Shown here piece after piece: positions 45,001 to 57,398 of a stretch of 64,000 nt of DNA. This DNA is from Henckelia pumila. Taxonomy: Eukaryota; Streptophyta; Magnoliopsida; Lamiales; Gesneriaceae. The position numbers were made by a program, and so were the translations under genes. The DNA is taken from assembly GCF_033568475.1 (NCBI RefSeq), contig NC_133123.1:134996242-135060241 (forward strand), written 5' to 3'. The stretch's first letter is position 1, and each line of letters begins with the position of its first letter. A model generated the notes under the pieces. That model saw only the letters and a list, made by a program, of their open reading frames with translations, was not told where the DNA came from and did no database searches.

Positions 45001-47236
45001 TTTCATTGCTCGATCTGCCCATCGAAGTCATCCTTTTTTTCAGGTGTTGAGGAAGGCTCAGAGGTTTGGATGGAGTGAGGATTGTGAACGGGCTTTCCAG
45101 GAATTAAAGGAGCACCTGGCAAATCTATCCATCCTGGTTAAGCCCGAACCAGGGGAGAGATTGTGGGTTTATATCTCTATGACAGAGTTTGCTGTGAGCA
45201 CGGTGTTAATAAAGGAAGAGGGAGGAGATCAAAAGCCAGTTTATTTTGTAAGTCATGCTCTGAAGGGGCCCGAGACTCGATACAGCGAAATGGAAAAGAT
45301 GGCCCTGGCCCTTATTTTGACTGCCCGGAAGCTCCGACCTTACTTCCTGTTGCATCCGGTCACTGTCCTGACTAATAGCCCCTTGGGCCCGGTGATGACT
45401 CAGCCAGATGCTTCAGGTCGATTGGTCAAGTGGGCAGTAGAGTTGGGAGAATATGATGTAGAATACAAGCCTCGGGCGGCTATTAAGGCACAAGCTCTGT
45501 CTGACTTTCTGACCGAGGTCATCACCTTTGGTCAGGAGGAGGTGTGGAAAGTTTTTGTGGACGGAGCCAGCAGCTTGGAAGGAAGCGGGGTGAGAGTAAT
45601 CCTCTTTTCTCCCACTCAGGAGAAGACTAAGGTTGCAATAAGGTTATCCTCTTTTAGATCTAATAACGAAGCAGAGTATGAGGCGGTGGTCACAGGTTTG
45701 AAGTTGGCCCGGGAGGCAGGAGCAGGGCATGTGATTGTGTATTCAGATTCCCAACTGGTAGTGCAGCAAGTACAGGGGGCATTTAACATCAGGGAGAAGA
45801 GATTACAAGAGTACGTGGGGCTTATCAAACAGCAAGGAGAGGAATTTTCTAGCTGGAGCATTGAACAAATTCCTATGGAGCATAATGCTGAGGCGGACGT
45901 CCTAGCCCGGATGGCATCATCCCTGACTAGTATTGATAGGCGGGAGGTGATACAGCAGTCCGGATCGGTGATGACCATAGAGGGAAAATCAGAGGAGACC
46001 GAGGAAGAATCCTGGATGACTCCCCTCACCAAGTATTTGCAAACGGGGGTCCTTCCTGGGGATGAGGCACACGCCCGGAAGCTCAAGAGGCAGGTAACTC
46101 GATTTACCCTGGTTAACAAAAAATTGTACCGGCGGTCCTTTCAGGGTCCCTTGCTAAGGTGTCTAGCCAGGGAAGAAGTGGGTTATGTACTTCAGGAAAT
46201 ACATGAAGGCTGCTGTGGTGATCACGGAGGGGTACTGAGCCTGGCCCGGCGTACTTTGCTAGCAGGATACTGGTGGCCCACCTTGCAACAGGATGCCCGG
46301 CAGGTAGTTAAAACATGTGAAGGGTGTCAAAGGTTTGGGAACTTCTCTCGAAAATCAGCGGCAGAGTTACAGACAGTGTGGGCCTCGTGTCCTTTTGATC
46401 AGTGGGGCATGGACATTGTGGGACCGCTCCCTCCGGGCCCCGGGCAGAAGAAGTTCTTACTAGTAGTGGTGGATTATTTCTCTAAGTGGGTAGAGGCCGA
46501 ACCCTTGGCAAAAATCACGAAAGAAGAGGTGTTGGGATTTATTTGGAAGAACATTGTCTGCCGATTCGGCTTGCCCCAAAAGCTCGTCTCGGACAATGGG
46601 AGGCAGTTCCAGGGAAAGAAAATGAAGGATTGGTACACAGAGATGAAGATAAAGCAGGCATTCACCTCCGTAGCATATCCTCAGGGCAATGGACAAACGG
46701 AAGTAACTAACAGGACCATCATCCAATCCCTGCAGACCCGGCTCTTTGGGGCGCGTAAGAGTTGGGTGGAGGAGGTCCCCGGTGTGTTATGATCTTATCG
46801 CACTATCCCGCGGACGGCCACAGGGAAAACACCTTTCAGCCTGGTATATGGATCCGAGGTCGTGATCCCAGTAGAAATTGGACAGATCTCCCCACGGGTG
46901 AAAGCCTACCAGGAAGGAGAAGCCGGGGATCGGACGCAAGAGCTAGACCTGGTTGAGGAGAAAAGAGAGCGGGCCGCTATCCGAACTGAGGCTTATCGAA
47001 GTAGAATAATCAAGGCGTTCAATCAGAAGATCAAACCCCGAGATTTCCAGATAGGAGACTTGGTTTTAAAGAAGGTTAACCCAGCAGGTGAGGTGAGAAA
47101 ACTAGAAGCAAAATGGGAAGGACCTTACAAAATAACTCGAAGGGTAAGGAGTAACGCCTGGTACTTAGAAGACAGCCGGGGCAAGGCCCTACAAAGGCCC
47201 TGGAACACGGTGCATCTTAAGTCTTATTACTCTTGA
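42097..47236 (+). mobile_element. gag-pol region of the Tat element (broken)
   Basis: Recognisable pieces in order: a retrotransposon gag domain (about 42480-42900); a basic tail; an aspartic protease around VDSGSS (about 43610-43640); a reverse transcriptase with FMDAYQGYHQI and YVDDI (about 44400-44760); a first RNase H (about 45090-45400); a second, archaeal-type RNase H beginning VFVDGASS (about 45541-45920); and an integrase with HH-CC finger and DDE core (about 46200-46790), followed by a C-terminal part to 47236. Reverse transcriptase before integrase is the Ty3/Gypsy order. About four breaks are present. Confidence 0.88.
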
Positions 47237-47304
47237 AAGTGCAAAACGCACCTGTAAATTATTTTTCTGCCGGTTATATAAAAAGTATGTTTGTATTTAT
47301 TATA

Positions 47305-47938
47305 AGCACGAACACAATAAGTCCAGGTGATCCGCCACCCTGGTACCACAGTAAACCCAGGTGATCTACCACCCTGGTACTCAAACGCCCGTGGTAATTC
47401 ACGAGCACAATAAGTCCAGGTGATGCACCACCCTGGCACCACAGTAAACCCAGGTAATCTACCATCCTGGTACTCAAACGCCCGTGGTAATTCACGAGCA
47501 CTGTAAGTCCAGGTGATCCGCCACCCTGGCACCACAGTAAACCCAGGTGATCTACCACCCTGGTACTCAAACGCCCATGGTAATTCACGAGCACTGTAAG
47601 TCTAGGTGATCCGCCACCCTGGCACCACAGTAAACCCAGGTGATCTACCACCCTGGTACTCAAACGCCCGTGGTAATTCACGAGCACTGTAAGTCCAGGT
47701 GATCCGCCACCCTGGCACCACAGTAAACCCAGGTGATCTACCACCCTGGTACTCAAACGCCCGTGGTAATTCACGAGCACTGTAAGTACAGGTGATCCGC
47801 CACCCTGGCACCACAGTAAACTTAGGTGATCTACCACCCTGGTACTCAAACGCCCGTGGTAATTCACGAGCGCAGTAAACCCAGGTGATCTACCACCCTG
47901 GTACTCAAACGCCCGGGATAATTCAAGAGCGCGGTAAA
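47305..47938. repeat. 93-bp tandem repeat array inside the Tat element
   Basis: The marker caaacgcccgtgg recurs at 47382, 47475, 47568, 47661, 47754 and 47847, an exact 93-bp period, and once more after a shortened 59-bp step at 47906. Each unit contains two related halves built on 'ccaggtgatc..ccaccctgg'. Tandem repeats between pol and the 3' LTR are known in Tat elements and can seed satellite DNA. Because 93 is a multiple of three, an artefactual repetitive minus-strand frame runs through the array; I do not regard it as a gene. Confidence 0.92.
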
Positions 47939-48148
47939 TCATTATCCACTAGAAAATGGAGACCGAACGGTTTTTCTTAAACATTACAAGCTCATAACAA
48001 AAGGATAGGCAAGAATAAAAGCTTTTTAGAATTAAAAAAAATCTGTCATTCAAATAAGGAAAAGATTACAAAAGGCAGCTTACAAAAAGTATCTACTGAA
48101 AAAGAAAAATCAAAGTCTATGGATTAAAATCTAGGGCAAGGCTGTTTT

Positions 48149-50119
48149 CTACCGAGGTTCTTCTCCCTTGCCCGTTGGCCCGGAAGGCAGAGAAGCAATG
48201 GCCTGGTTAAGATTAGGAACCCCCTGCTGAAATAGCCCGGCCTCCTCGTATTGTGCTGAACAAAGATCAAAACCTTGGGTAAAAAATTCAAAGGACCTAT
48301 CTATTACTATTTTTTTGAATTCTTGAGAAGATAAGAAAGACTGTTTCCCGTCAGCCTCAGAACTCGACCGTGCCTCCAAAGCTTGGATAGTGTCCGAGGC
48401 CACGGAATGATACATATCTGCCTCGGTGCGGGCCACGGTCAGCATAGCCTGCATTTTCTCTGCAGAGAGTTGGAGTCCTTCCGCCCTTCGCTGGGCTACA
48501 CCATTTTCTTCCTGGGTCCGGCGTAGGTCTCCTGAAATCTCCTCTAGTTGGGACCAAAGGGATGCAATTTCCCTTGAGTACTGGTCCTGGGCATCTGATA
48601 GCTTCTTCCGCAACTCCTCCTGCACTTGAGTAACCTCCTCCCGAGAGTTCTCTACAGCAGAGCGCATCTCTGCTTCGTGCATCTCCTGAATGCTGGCGGC
48701 TCGTAGCCGGAGTTGGGTCATGTGCTCCTCAAAGGCATGACTTTTTTCTCTTTCCCGGTTAAGGGTAGAGTTCGTCTCCTCCAGGGCATTGGCCAGCATG
48801 CATAAACCCTGTAAAACGAATATGAATTAAAACCGAAGAAAGAGAATGGTGGTAATAAAGTACGAGATCTAGACGCACCGTATAGGCATGAGAGATGCCT
48901 TCCAAGAACTTAGAGGTAACACACCTCACCGACAGGGAAGTCCGTTCATCAGAAGACAACAAACTTTGGACCGCAGCAGCCTTAGAGGAGGTAGTCCCTG
49001 TAAGGAAGAGGGGAAACCACGAGTTCCAGGTAGAAGGCTCTACTCGGTTTCCCCAAGCACAACCCAAGTGCTCCATACTGGATGGTTGAATGTCCCAGCT
49101 CGTCACCAGGGGCCTGTCTTGCTTAACAGCATCCTCCGCGTCAGATATAATGATTATATCTGGTTCCCGGGTAGCTTTTCTCTTACGCTGAGACAAGGGT
49201 ATCACGTCCTCCAAGTCCTCGGCGGACAAAGATAGCTGCATCTGAGATTCCGACTGGGGAGCAGTCAATCCCATATCTCGGCATTCGGAGACCCCCTGGG
49301 CCGTAAGAATGGGAAAAGCACCGGGCAGGATAGTCTGCGAATATAAGGCTCCTCGACTTTATAATGGTCAGGGAGCTCAGGTTGCGGGGGAAGACTGGAC
49401 AGGAACCCGGTCCTGAAAACAAAAGGCGCCGGGGGACGGATGAAAAAATACCTTTCTTTCCATCCCTTCAAAGAAGAGGGAATATCAGTAAGAAAACGGG
49501 CGTTTAGCCGGGCAGCTAGGGAAAAGGCCCCTTCGTTATATCGGCAGGTAAAAAAATAATGAAGCACGAGAGGGGTGATAGCTAAATTATGCATTTTAAA
49601 AAGAATGTAGGTAGAGGCCATAATGCGGAAGGAGTTGGGGTGGAATTGATTGACAGGAACTCTGAAGAAATCGGCAACTGCCAGGTAGAAGGGAGAAATG
49701 TGAAATCGAAGACCACTGCGAATTTGGTCTCGAAAGAAGGTATAACAGCCTGCCGGAGGGGTATCGGGGGTGCTCCCTGGTAACGGGCGAAATAGCGAAT
49801 ACGACAAGGGGATTTTCCCTGAACCACGTAATTCCTCCGCAGCACCTTGAGATAGAGTGCTGGGAAGATAAGTATACCAACCTAGGGCTGGAGGGGCAGA
49901 GGAAAGGGGCGTAGGGTTCTTAACTTTCTTCTTGCCTTTTCCCTTCATGTGGGAAGATGAAGCCACAGAAGTTTTAGAACGGGAGGTTTTTCTAGAAAAA
50001 CGCGGCCGAGAAGGAAGAGCAGAGGCGGAGCGAGCATCGCTCGAACTACCGCTTGGCACTTCATCTCTAGGCGAGCCTTTGGCATTCGCCCCAGAGGTGG
50101 AGGAGGTACCGGTAGACAT
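48149..50119 (-). mobile_element. Antisense ORF region of the Tat element
   Basis: Minus-strand frames lie between the tandem repeats and the 3' LTR, opposite to gag-pol. The upstream one (49265-50119, 284 codons) has a Ser/Lys-rich start and then a conserved-looking core (FHISPFYLAVADFFRV, then HPNSFRIM), which resembles the plant 'putative gypsy type transposon' domain (Pfam Transposase_28). Downstream frames (48759-49274 and 48149-48799) are acidic and strongly coiled-coil (heptad-rich, Glu/Arg/Leu). A short gap of about 70 bases between them has intron-like ends. About one further break is present. Antisense ORFs here are known for Tat-lineage elements; their function is unknown. Confidence 0.75.
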
Positions 50120-50583
50120 AAGAGAAGAAGGAACTTACAGTTTAAAGAGCAAATAAGAAATGGCAAAGGAACGGGTGAGGGAAGCAGAAGAAAGGAGTGG
50201 AAATCCGGAAGACGATTGTGCAGGAAGAAAGACGATGAGTAAAATAATGGGGGTCATGCGCATTAAATACTCGAGAGGGCCAAAAGCAATATGAGTCGTT
50301 TATTTTGAATTCAAAGGCATGGATGATAGTAGCGTGCTCCAGAAGCTGAAACGACCTCTAAAAGAATCTCTGACATACGCAGTACAAAGCGTTTAGGGCT
50401 GACGTAAGGATAGGGTCACCGCTAGATCACCTGGGAGTGTGATGATATCCTAGTAGGATACCCCGGGTGGCCAAAACCCCGGGTGATACCCTGCAAGCCG
50501 GGTGGTCGGGACAGCGGAGCAGGTCCTAGCCCGACTATCTTTAGGGAGTGTGATGATATCCTAGTAGGATACCCCGGGTGGCC

Positions 50584-52049
50584 TGTAGTGGCCCATATCC
50601 AGAATTAACGATAATGAGTAATTATCGTGTGATCATGTTAGATTTAGTAAAACATGATTAAGGAGAATTCTAAATGGATTAACGGAGCCCGAAAATAGAC
50701 CCAAAATGATCAGAAATGGTCCGGAGGGTCAGAGAGATCGGAAGCTCCGAAGTTAGGATTGGATGCTCCGAAGGTGATCGGAAACTCCGATGAACGATCG
50801 GAAGCTCCGATCGAATTACGTCATCCATGACGTGTGGTTGATCGGAAGCGCCGAATAGGATCGGAAGCTCCGATCACCCCTATCCGAAGTCAACCAGTGA
50901 GATTTTGACATGTGGCAGATAAGGATGTTCGGAAGCTCCGATGGCAGGATCGGACGTTTCGATCAAGGATCGGAAGTTTCGATCGAGGATCGGAGGTTCC
51001 GATCGATGCCTATAAATATAAGGTCCGAGGCATTCATTTCTTGCCAATTCCGAATTCTCTCCTTCTCCCTCGTGGTCCTATTTTAAGGCTTTGGGTACTC
51101 TTATTCTAGAGTTGGAGTAGGATATTTGTTTTAGTATAGTCAGACAGTGTCTGACATAGTAGCGGAGCAGTGCTCGTGTTGTAGTCGCCATCAGTGGGTT
51201 GACGACGGACGCAGGTATAGCTATGGTCTCCTTAAATTATTTAGGAGTATGCAATAGCTTAGTTAAGGCTTTTAGCGCTTATTGAATGATGCATGGGTAT
51301 TTGTATTATAGACTTGATGATAGGCTTGGAACCTAGAGTGGGACTACTAGAACTGCCTTAGAAAAGTACGTAAGTACTGACTGAGATTGCCAGCGGATAT
51401 GCATGCTTATATGTTGCATTTATGTGTTTGCATGTTATTATTGTTATGTGGCATGTGCATATCATCTTGTGCCTGTACATCTATATATCTTTCGAGATGA
51501 GCCAGTTAGGGTTTCTCAGCCCTGTTAGGACGTTTGATATCGAGTACCCCTAGGTACTGATACCTGAAGGACTCCGTGGTCCGCGTCCGTGATTTGGGAA
51601 TGAGTGGTCGCGCACAGTGGTTAGCTACCCCGATGTGACGAGCTTATATCCCAGGGGCCAGTCTGAGTAGTTCGTATACAGTTATCCCAGATATGGATAT
51701 CCGGTCATTTGCATGCATCATATTTGTATGCTTATCCGTGCTTTCGTATTGAGCTTAGAGATCATGTCCAGTATTTTCTGTGTATTTGGATACCCTATTT
51801 CGACGGGGCAGGTGTAGGTGCAGGATTGAGCACCAGGAGCCTGGAGGAGCCAGCGACCTTGAAGACAACAGTATTTAGCTGTAGGTTTTTATCTAAGAAA
51901 TTTGATTGGGTTGTATAAATCGAGTTTGTTAGTCGGTTGTATTCTGCCAGTCTGCTTGTATTTAAGTCTTCCGCAGCGATTTTATTTAATGCATGCTTAA
52001 TTATGCTCTTAACTCTGATTAGGTAGTGGATCCGGGATGAGTCGCTACA
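50584..52049 (+). repeat. 5' LTR of the nested Gypsy element
   Basis: 1466 bp. It carries about ten near-palindromic 'gatcggaagctccgat' units upstream of a TATA word at 51011. Confidence 0.9.
50736..51006. repeat. Array of near-palindromic 16-mers in the LTR promoter region
   Basis: About ten variants of gatcggaagctccgatc, spaced irregularly, end 4 bases before the TATA word ctataaatata (51010-51020). The 3' LTR has about eight copies at 57551-57784 in the same position. Closeness to the TATA box suggests a protein-binding enhancer array or a fold-back RNA/DNA structure. Confidence 0.8.
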
Positions 52050-52054
52050 TTTAT

Positions 52055-52066
52055 TGGTATCAGAGC
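52055..52066 (+). other. Primer-binding site of the nested Gypsy element
   Basis: tggtatcagagc, the standard complement of the 3' end of plant initiator tRNA-Met, five bases after the 5' LTR. Confidence 0.85.
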
Positions 52067-52092
52067 TGCATGCAAGGGACTTAGGAAATTGA

Positions 52093-53392
52093 GGGAAAAT
52101 TAGCGTTTTAGTCCTGTATGTTGGCTTTTTTTTGGTTTTGGTCCTGTATGTTGGCTTGTTTTGGAAAAGATCTTGTAACTCGGTTTTTGTTTTGGATTTA
52201 GTCCTATATGTTGGCTTATTTTGGTTTTGGTCCTGTAAGTTGGTTTGTTTTTTGGTTTTTGTCCTGTAAGTTATCATGTTTTGGAATTTAGAATTTGATC
52301 TCTAATTATTTTTATAAAAAAATATTTTTTATTCTTTCATGTTTTATTTGTTTATTGGTTTGAGATAATTACAACTAACTAATAAAAAATATATTTTTTA
52401 CGCTTAAATTTTATTTAATCTAAATAATTTAATAAAATCTAAAATATGTTAATTTAATGTATTAAATGTAACATACTTTTGTTCATTTAAAAAGTAACAA
52501 ACAAATATTCATTTGTATCGTTCTCACTGTAACTTCAATTTTTTTATTTATTTGACAATAAGTGTCGCCCACTTAGCACCTATTAATGATCATATGGCAT
52601 AAATAAGTTCCAACCTAAATTAACAAAATTAGCTAAAAAACTAAAAATATATTTAAAACATACTTTCGTTATTTTAAAAAGTAACACACTAATATTTTTT
52701 TATCGTTTCAACTATGGTTGAATGTTTTTGTTTCGCTTTTCTCGAAAGCAAAGCTTTTTAGGTATGTTTCACGTTTATCACGCTTAATCGTCGTTTAAGC
52801 GTGCTTTTTAGAACACTGCAAATAAATAAAATCTTGTTGCTCCCTCCAGGCGACGGAGGAAAAAAACAAAAAAAAAAAAAAACCAAGTTATTGTACCTTT
52901 TAGAAAATAATTATTATGTTAAAAAATAATTAGAAGGTCAACATCTAAATTTTAAACTTAATTAATTAATTTATAAAATCATAAAAAAATATTTATTATA
53001 AAAACTTAAGCGGTGAAGTTGGAAAGTCAACATTTAAATTTTAAATTTAATTTATTATTTTAAAATAAAAAACATAGACGCTTATTCTAACTTAACCGGA
53101 CTTAATTTGGTCAAAATCGTATCTTTTCAATGACCAAAATAAAAAAAACAAGTCAACTATTAGAACCAAATTAAAAAAATCCAAATTAATGTGTTTTTTT
53201 TCAAAACATGACTTTGTATAGGACCAAAACCAAAAAAATAAGCCAACTTATAGGACCAAAACCAAAACAATCAACATATAGGACTAAATCCAAAGAAAAA
53301 ACAGAGTTACAGGATCTTTTCCAAAACAAGCCAATATACAGGACCAAAACCAAAAGAAAGCCAAGATACAGGACTAAAACGCTAATTTTCCC
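52093..53392. mobile_element. Mutator-like foldback element (1.3 kb) inside the nested Gypsy
   Basis: Ends gggaaaattagcgttttagt and its reverse complement form inverted repeats of about 180 bp, made of repeated 'ggtcctgtatgttggctt' words. An exact 9-bp target-site duplication, ggaaattga (52084-52092 and 53393-53401), identifies the Mutator superfamily. The interior is AT-rich with a poly-A run and no transposase. It is the innermost of three nested elements, so it is younger than the Gypsy element holding it. Confidence 0.92.
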
Positions 53393-53401
53393 GGAAATTG
53401 A

Positions 53402-56400
53402 TAATAAGACTTCTTGATTATCCTTGTAGGATTGATTGAGGCCTAGAGAAAGAAGATTTGGTTTTTTATTGCCGAGGTTTGCGGCATAAGTCTTTACTAT
53501 AAGGAATGCAGCAGTGATGAGAACACCAGTAGTAGCATATCGATAGACAGACTGACTGCTGTGGAAGGTTCATCATTCGATGCATTGGGATGTTGATCGA
53601 AGAATATATGGATTTCAACCAGGGAAGATTGGAAGGGAAGATCAAGTATATCGCGTCAGATACCTCTGAGGGCTTTTTGGAACGAATGGTATTTAGTAAT
53701 CTATGTGGTTCCAGTCCTTGAAGATTTTCCACTCGTAGCTAGAGAGATTGTCAGATAGACCTTCACAGGAGATACCTTGAGTGTCTAAGGCATGACAGGT
53801 TTCGAACGTAAGGTCTGTAAACTCGTTCAGAACATGGTTTTGCCGGTATGCTTGTATCAATGCTTTTGGTAGGCATACGGAAAACTTCATGTTCAAAAGC
53901 ATGATTTGGATACAAGAAGAACGCTGATGGTAGATCGTGAGCAGAAGAAGTCGACTGACATGCAATGACGCAGAGCATAGCTGGTTAGCTATCACGTGCC
54001 ATTTCTTCGGAGTTCTTCGCTGGAGGACATGTAGAGAGACTTGGACGGAAGTATTCTTGTATCGATGCATGTGTCGATTGGAAGCTTCATGCTCAAGGAG
54101 TGAAGACAAGTTCGACGATTTTAAATACTGTATTGATGTATTTGTAAACAGTATTTCAGTTGTAATGAATCATCAGAATTTGGTTGTATCAGTTCAAGTT
54201 ATTGGAGGTACATTTTGTTGTATTTTGAATACTGTATGTATTACATGGGATTGTAATAAAGGAAATTGTACATAACTTGAAGTAATGATACATGTTTTAC
54301 TTATTCAAAGATTCGTGTTTGATTACAAGTAATTTTACTAAGTTTGGCTTGGAATTAGTTGATTGGCGATCAACTATGTTAACTCATGGATTTTGGGTAA
54401 GCCAGCGGTAACGAATTGACATAGGGTTAGTCTAGGTGTCTTCCTAGGGCTGACCTAATAAGTCGTTTGACTGGGTTAATGCCAGTGACGAGGTAATTCA
54501 TCTGGGGACATGAGAATTTTGATCTTGTTTGAAATTTTGAGTCTCGTTCTAGGTTGTTTCCGTAGAACAGTAGCCTGATTGACCTTCATAGGTTGGGAAT
54601 TCGTGATGATAGGATTTCATCAGGAACCAGTTGAGTACATATCGAAAGTTGTGGACTATGATCATGACTAGACATAATGGAGCGCGACCCTATGCCAGTG
54701 TTACTCTGGGAGTCTGTTGTACTTCGGAGAATACCTGGAAGCCTTCGTGCTTCAGGATTGGCGGTAGGAAGGCTACCTAGTCTAGAGTTTTGGTAACAGT
54801 CACGACGGGATATGACATTGGATTAGATGCCTGGTTAGGTATTAGCGGTTTAGATATCGACTGACTGTCGTCAGAGATATTGGTTTGTAGTTTTGTCATA
54901 AGGACCAGTCTTGGAAGGGATTTTCTTTGACGAGTGCGTACTCTGAGCAGATAGTTTTAAGCTATTGGGAACTGCTAGACTAGTGGATCTAGTCGGGGTT
55001 TGGATGCTCTTGTGATAGGGGCTATCCAGGAGATGGGTTTGTGAAATTCCTGAAACATTTGACTCGGGGATGAGTAGTTTTCAGCATTAATGGTTTCCTT
55101 CAGTGATAGATTATATCTGATGCTAAGGATTGCACATGACTATTTGAGGCGTGAGGATAGCGTGATTTATGCCAGTGTACACTTGTATTGCGGCTTGGTG
55201 GTGATTTCAGGTGGGACACCGCGACAAGTAACCTCAGTCTCGATTTGTTGCAGTCTTAGCAAGAGATATAGTTATCAGGAGCATGTTCAACGATAGTTGA
55301 AATCTTTTCGGACTTGTATTGCGGCTTGGATTGAACAAGTCCTTATGATCATCTTGGATGTAGATAGACAGTGATAGTATGTCTAGACTGGTGCATGTTT
55401 AGCGCTAGTGACTACTTGTAACTGTTGTCTGACTCTGTCAAAGATGAGTGATTGAATCAGCTGTGATTCTTTTTATTCCAAGTATTTGGGATATGCGGAC
55501 GTGTGGCAGTGAGATCATCGATATTGATCGAGCCATGAGAGTTTCATTGATTAGTGATTGTCTGATTAGGGTTGATATCGTCAGGCATGGCGAGAGCTAC
55601 AGTATATCGATTTGATTGATCAGATTATTCCAATCGGTACAGATGGGATATAGTGAATCAAGAAGTACTGGGAATAGTACTTTAAGTATGGTATGCTTTG
55701 ATATAACGATTCACGTGCATTTAGGAAATTCTTTAGTCGCTAAGGGATCTCCAGGAATGCGGGAATCGAGACTTTTGGATTCTGCGAATCACGAAAGTGA
55801 TCATTAGTTGGCTCTTGTGATCGTAGATGTTGGTAACGTTGCTTTGGCTACCAGTGACGAATTTTGATCTGAGCATTGCTTGGTGTTAGCAATGAATTAT
55901 TCAATTTACGGAAATATGATTCAGTGATCGTCCCAGTTTTGTCAATGGACGAATTTTGAAGACTGTTAGTCAGAGTGTTTTGCTTGGGGTGCTTCCAGCA
56001 GATTTCTCAAGATTTGTTGTTGAGAGGCGATTCGACAAGTGCTCATGGATTTCAATGAACATTAACAGGTTAGCATTAGTTGTTTCATGGGACGAGACAG
56101 CAGCTGAGACTTGTGTTTCTGAGTCTGGCAGGATTGTTGTCATTGATATCCCAGTGCATTTTGATATGATGTGTCATTGAAAGGATTAGATAACGTAATT
56201 GCCACTAGTATTGATAGATTTTGTGCGGGATCAAGGTGAATCAGTTTGGTTATCTCCGCTAGTGAGCCAAAGGTTTGGTTATCTGGAACAGGATAACTGG
56301 AATCGTTTTCGTCGATACTATCTCTAGTTCCGAGATAGGAGTAAGCATCTGATATAAGACTACTGCTGAGAATGGTGTTAGTCCATCTGGGAGTTTCAGC

Positions 56401-57398
56401 AGGATGATAGTGAATTTCGAGGCGACGACCTCGAAGGATACATTTAGACAAGAAATTGTGTATAATGATTTTGTCATCTGGTTACTTAGTTGGTGTTCTT
56501 TGGGAAACATTCATCGGGCAGAGTGAGTACTGAAAGTACGTACTATGACGCCAGGAATTGTCAGGATTTTGTTGTTATCCATGGAAGGATGACTAATACG
56601 ATTGAGTAGATGCTATCTACGATAGCGGGATTCAGATCAAGGTTTATTACAATCAGTCTAAGGATTTTAGATGGTTAGAGTGGTGGCAGTGATACGATTT
56701 CTTTGCGAACTGGTGGCCGGTAGTTGCCATTTCTATTCGCATAAGGTACTGTTTTGGGAAGAAATATTTTATCCTTAGTGATAAAGAGTAACTCACATGA
56801 GTTCTTGGAAGAAGGATATCTAGGATTTGACCAAAAGTCAAATCTAGATCAATTTGTTTAGAACTTTGCGATAACGTCAAGGGATGCGATGTTACCGTTA
56901 GACCAGTGAAATACAATGTGTTGTATCTGTTTTTTATCGTGGGCAGCGATGGAGTTCGTGCATGTCTAGAGAATAGCTGATGGCTAGTTACGATCTTAGC
57001 AGGAGTGTCATCGCTAAGATTTGTAGGCAATGTGACTGATATAGTCGGCAATTTGGACCGAAGGTGCCGTGTTGTTGCGGTTATCGATGGATAACTGACG
57101 ATAGTCAGTAGTGTTACTCGATTCTCGCAGGATTGCTGATAAGAAGGCAGTGATTTCCAGAGTGATCGTTAAAAGCGTGCGAGTTTGAAATCAGTGCGAA
57201 TTATAAATCGAGTTTATGTTCTGATGTGGTTCAGTGAATGAACAGACCCTGCAGGTTTAGCGAGGTTTGGTATTGTCGAAGGTTATTTGACCAGATGTTT
57301 TGAACCGGAACTACTAATGAATTGGACGAATGGTTTATACTATAGTCCCGAGGTTTACCTTAGATTTCGAGGACGAAATCCTTTTAAGGTGGTGGGAA
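53402..57398. other. Interior of the nested Gypsy: 4 kb without recognisable coding
   Basis: Base composition is balanced, unlike the AT-rich spacers, but every reading frame is short (at most about 140 codons), and I recognise no zinc knuckle, protease, reverse transcriptase or integrase motif on either strand. It is either the conserved non-coding core of a large retrotransposon derivative or an old captured sequence. Confidence 0.6.

Noticed and set aside
47274-47942. A 222-codon minus-strand frame with a 31-residue repeat
   Set aside because: It is produced by the 93-bp tandem repeat, whose period is a multiple of three. The composition matches no protein and there is no start context or conserved core.
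50736-51006. CRISPR-like array of short palindromic repeats
   Set aside because: Spacing is irregular and short, the units vary, it lies in an LTR promoter of a plant element, and there are no cas genes.
53693-54109. A 138-codon minus-strand frame in the nested Gypsy interior
   Set aside because: No recognisable motif, no neighbour in frame, and a length not surprising for balanced-composition DNA.
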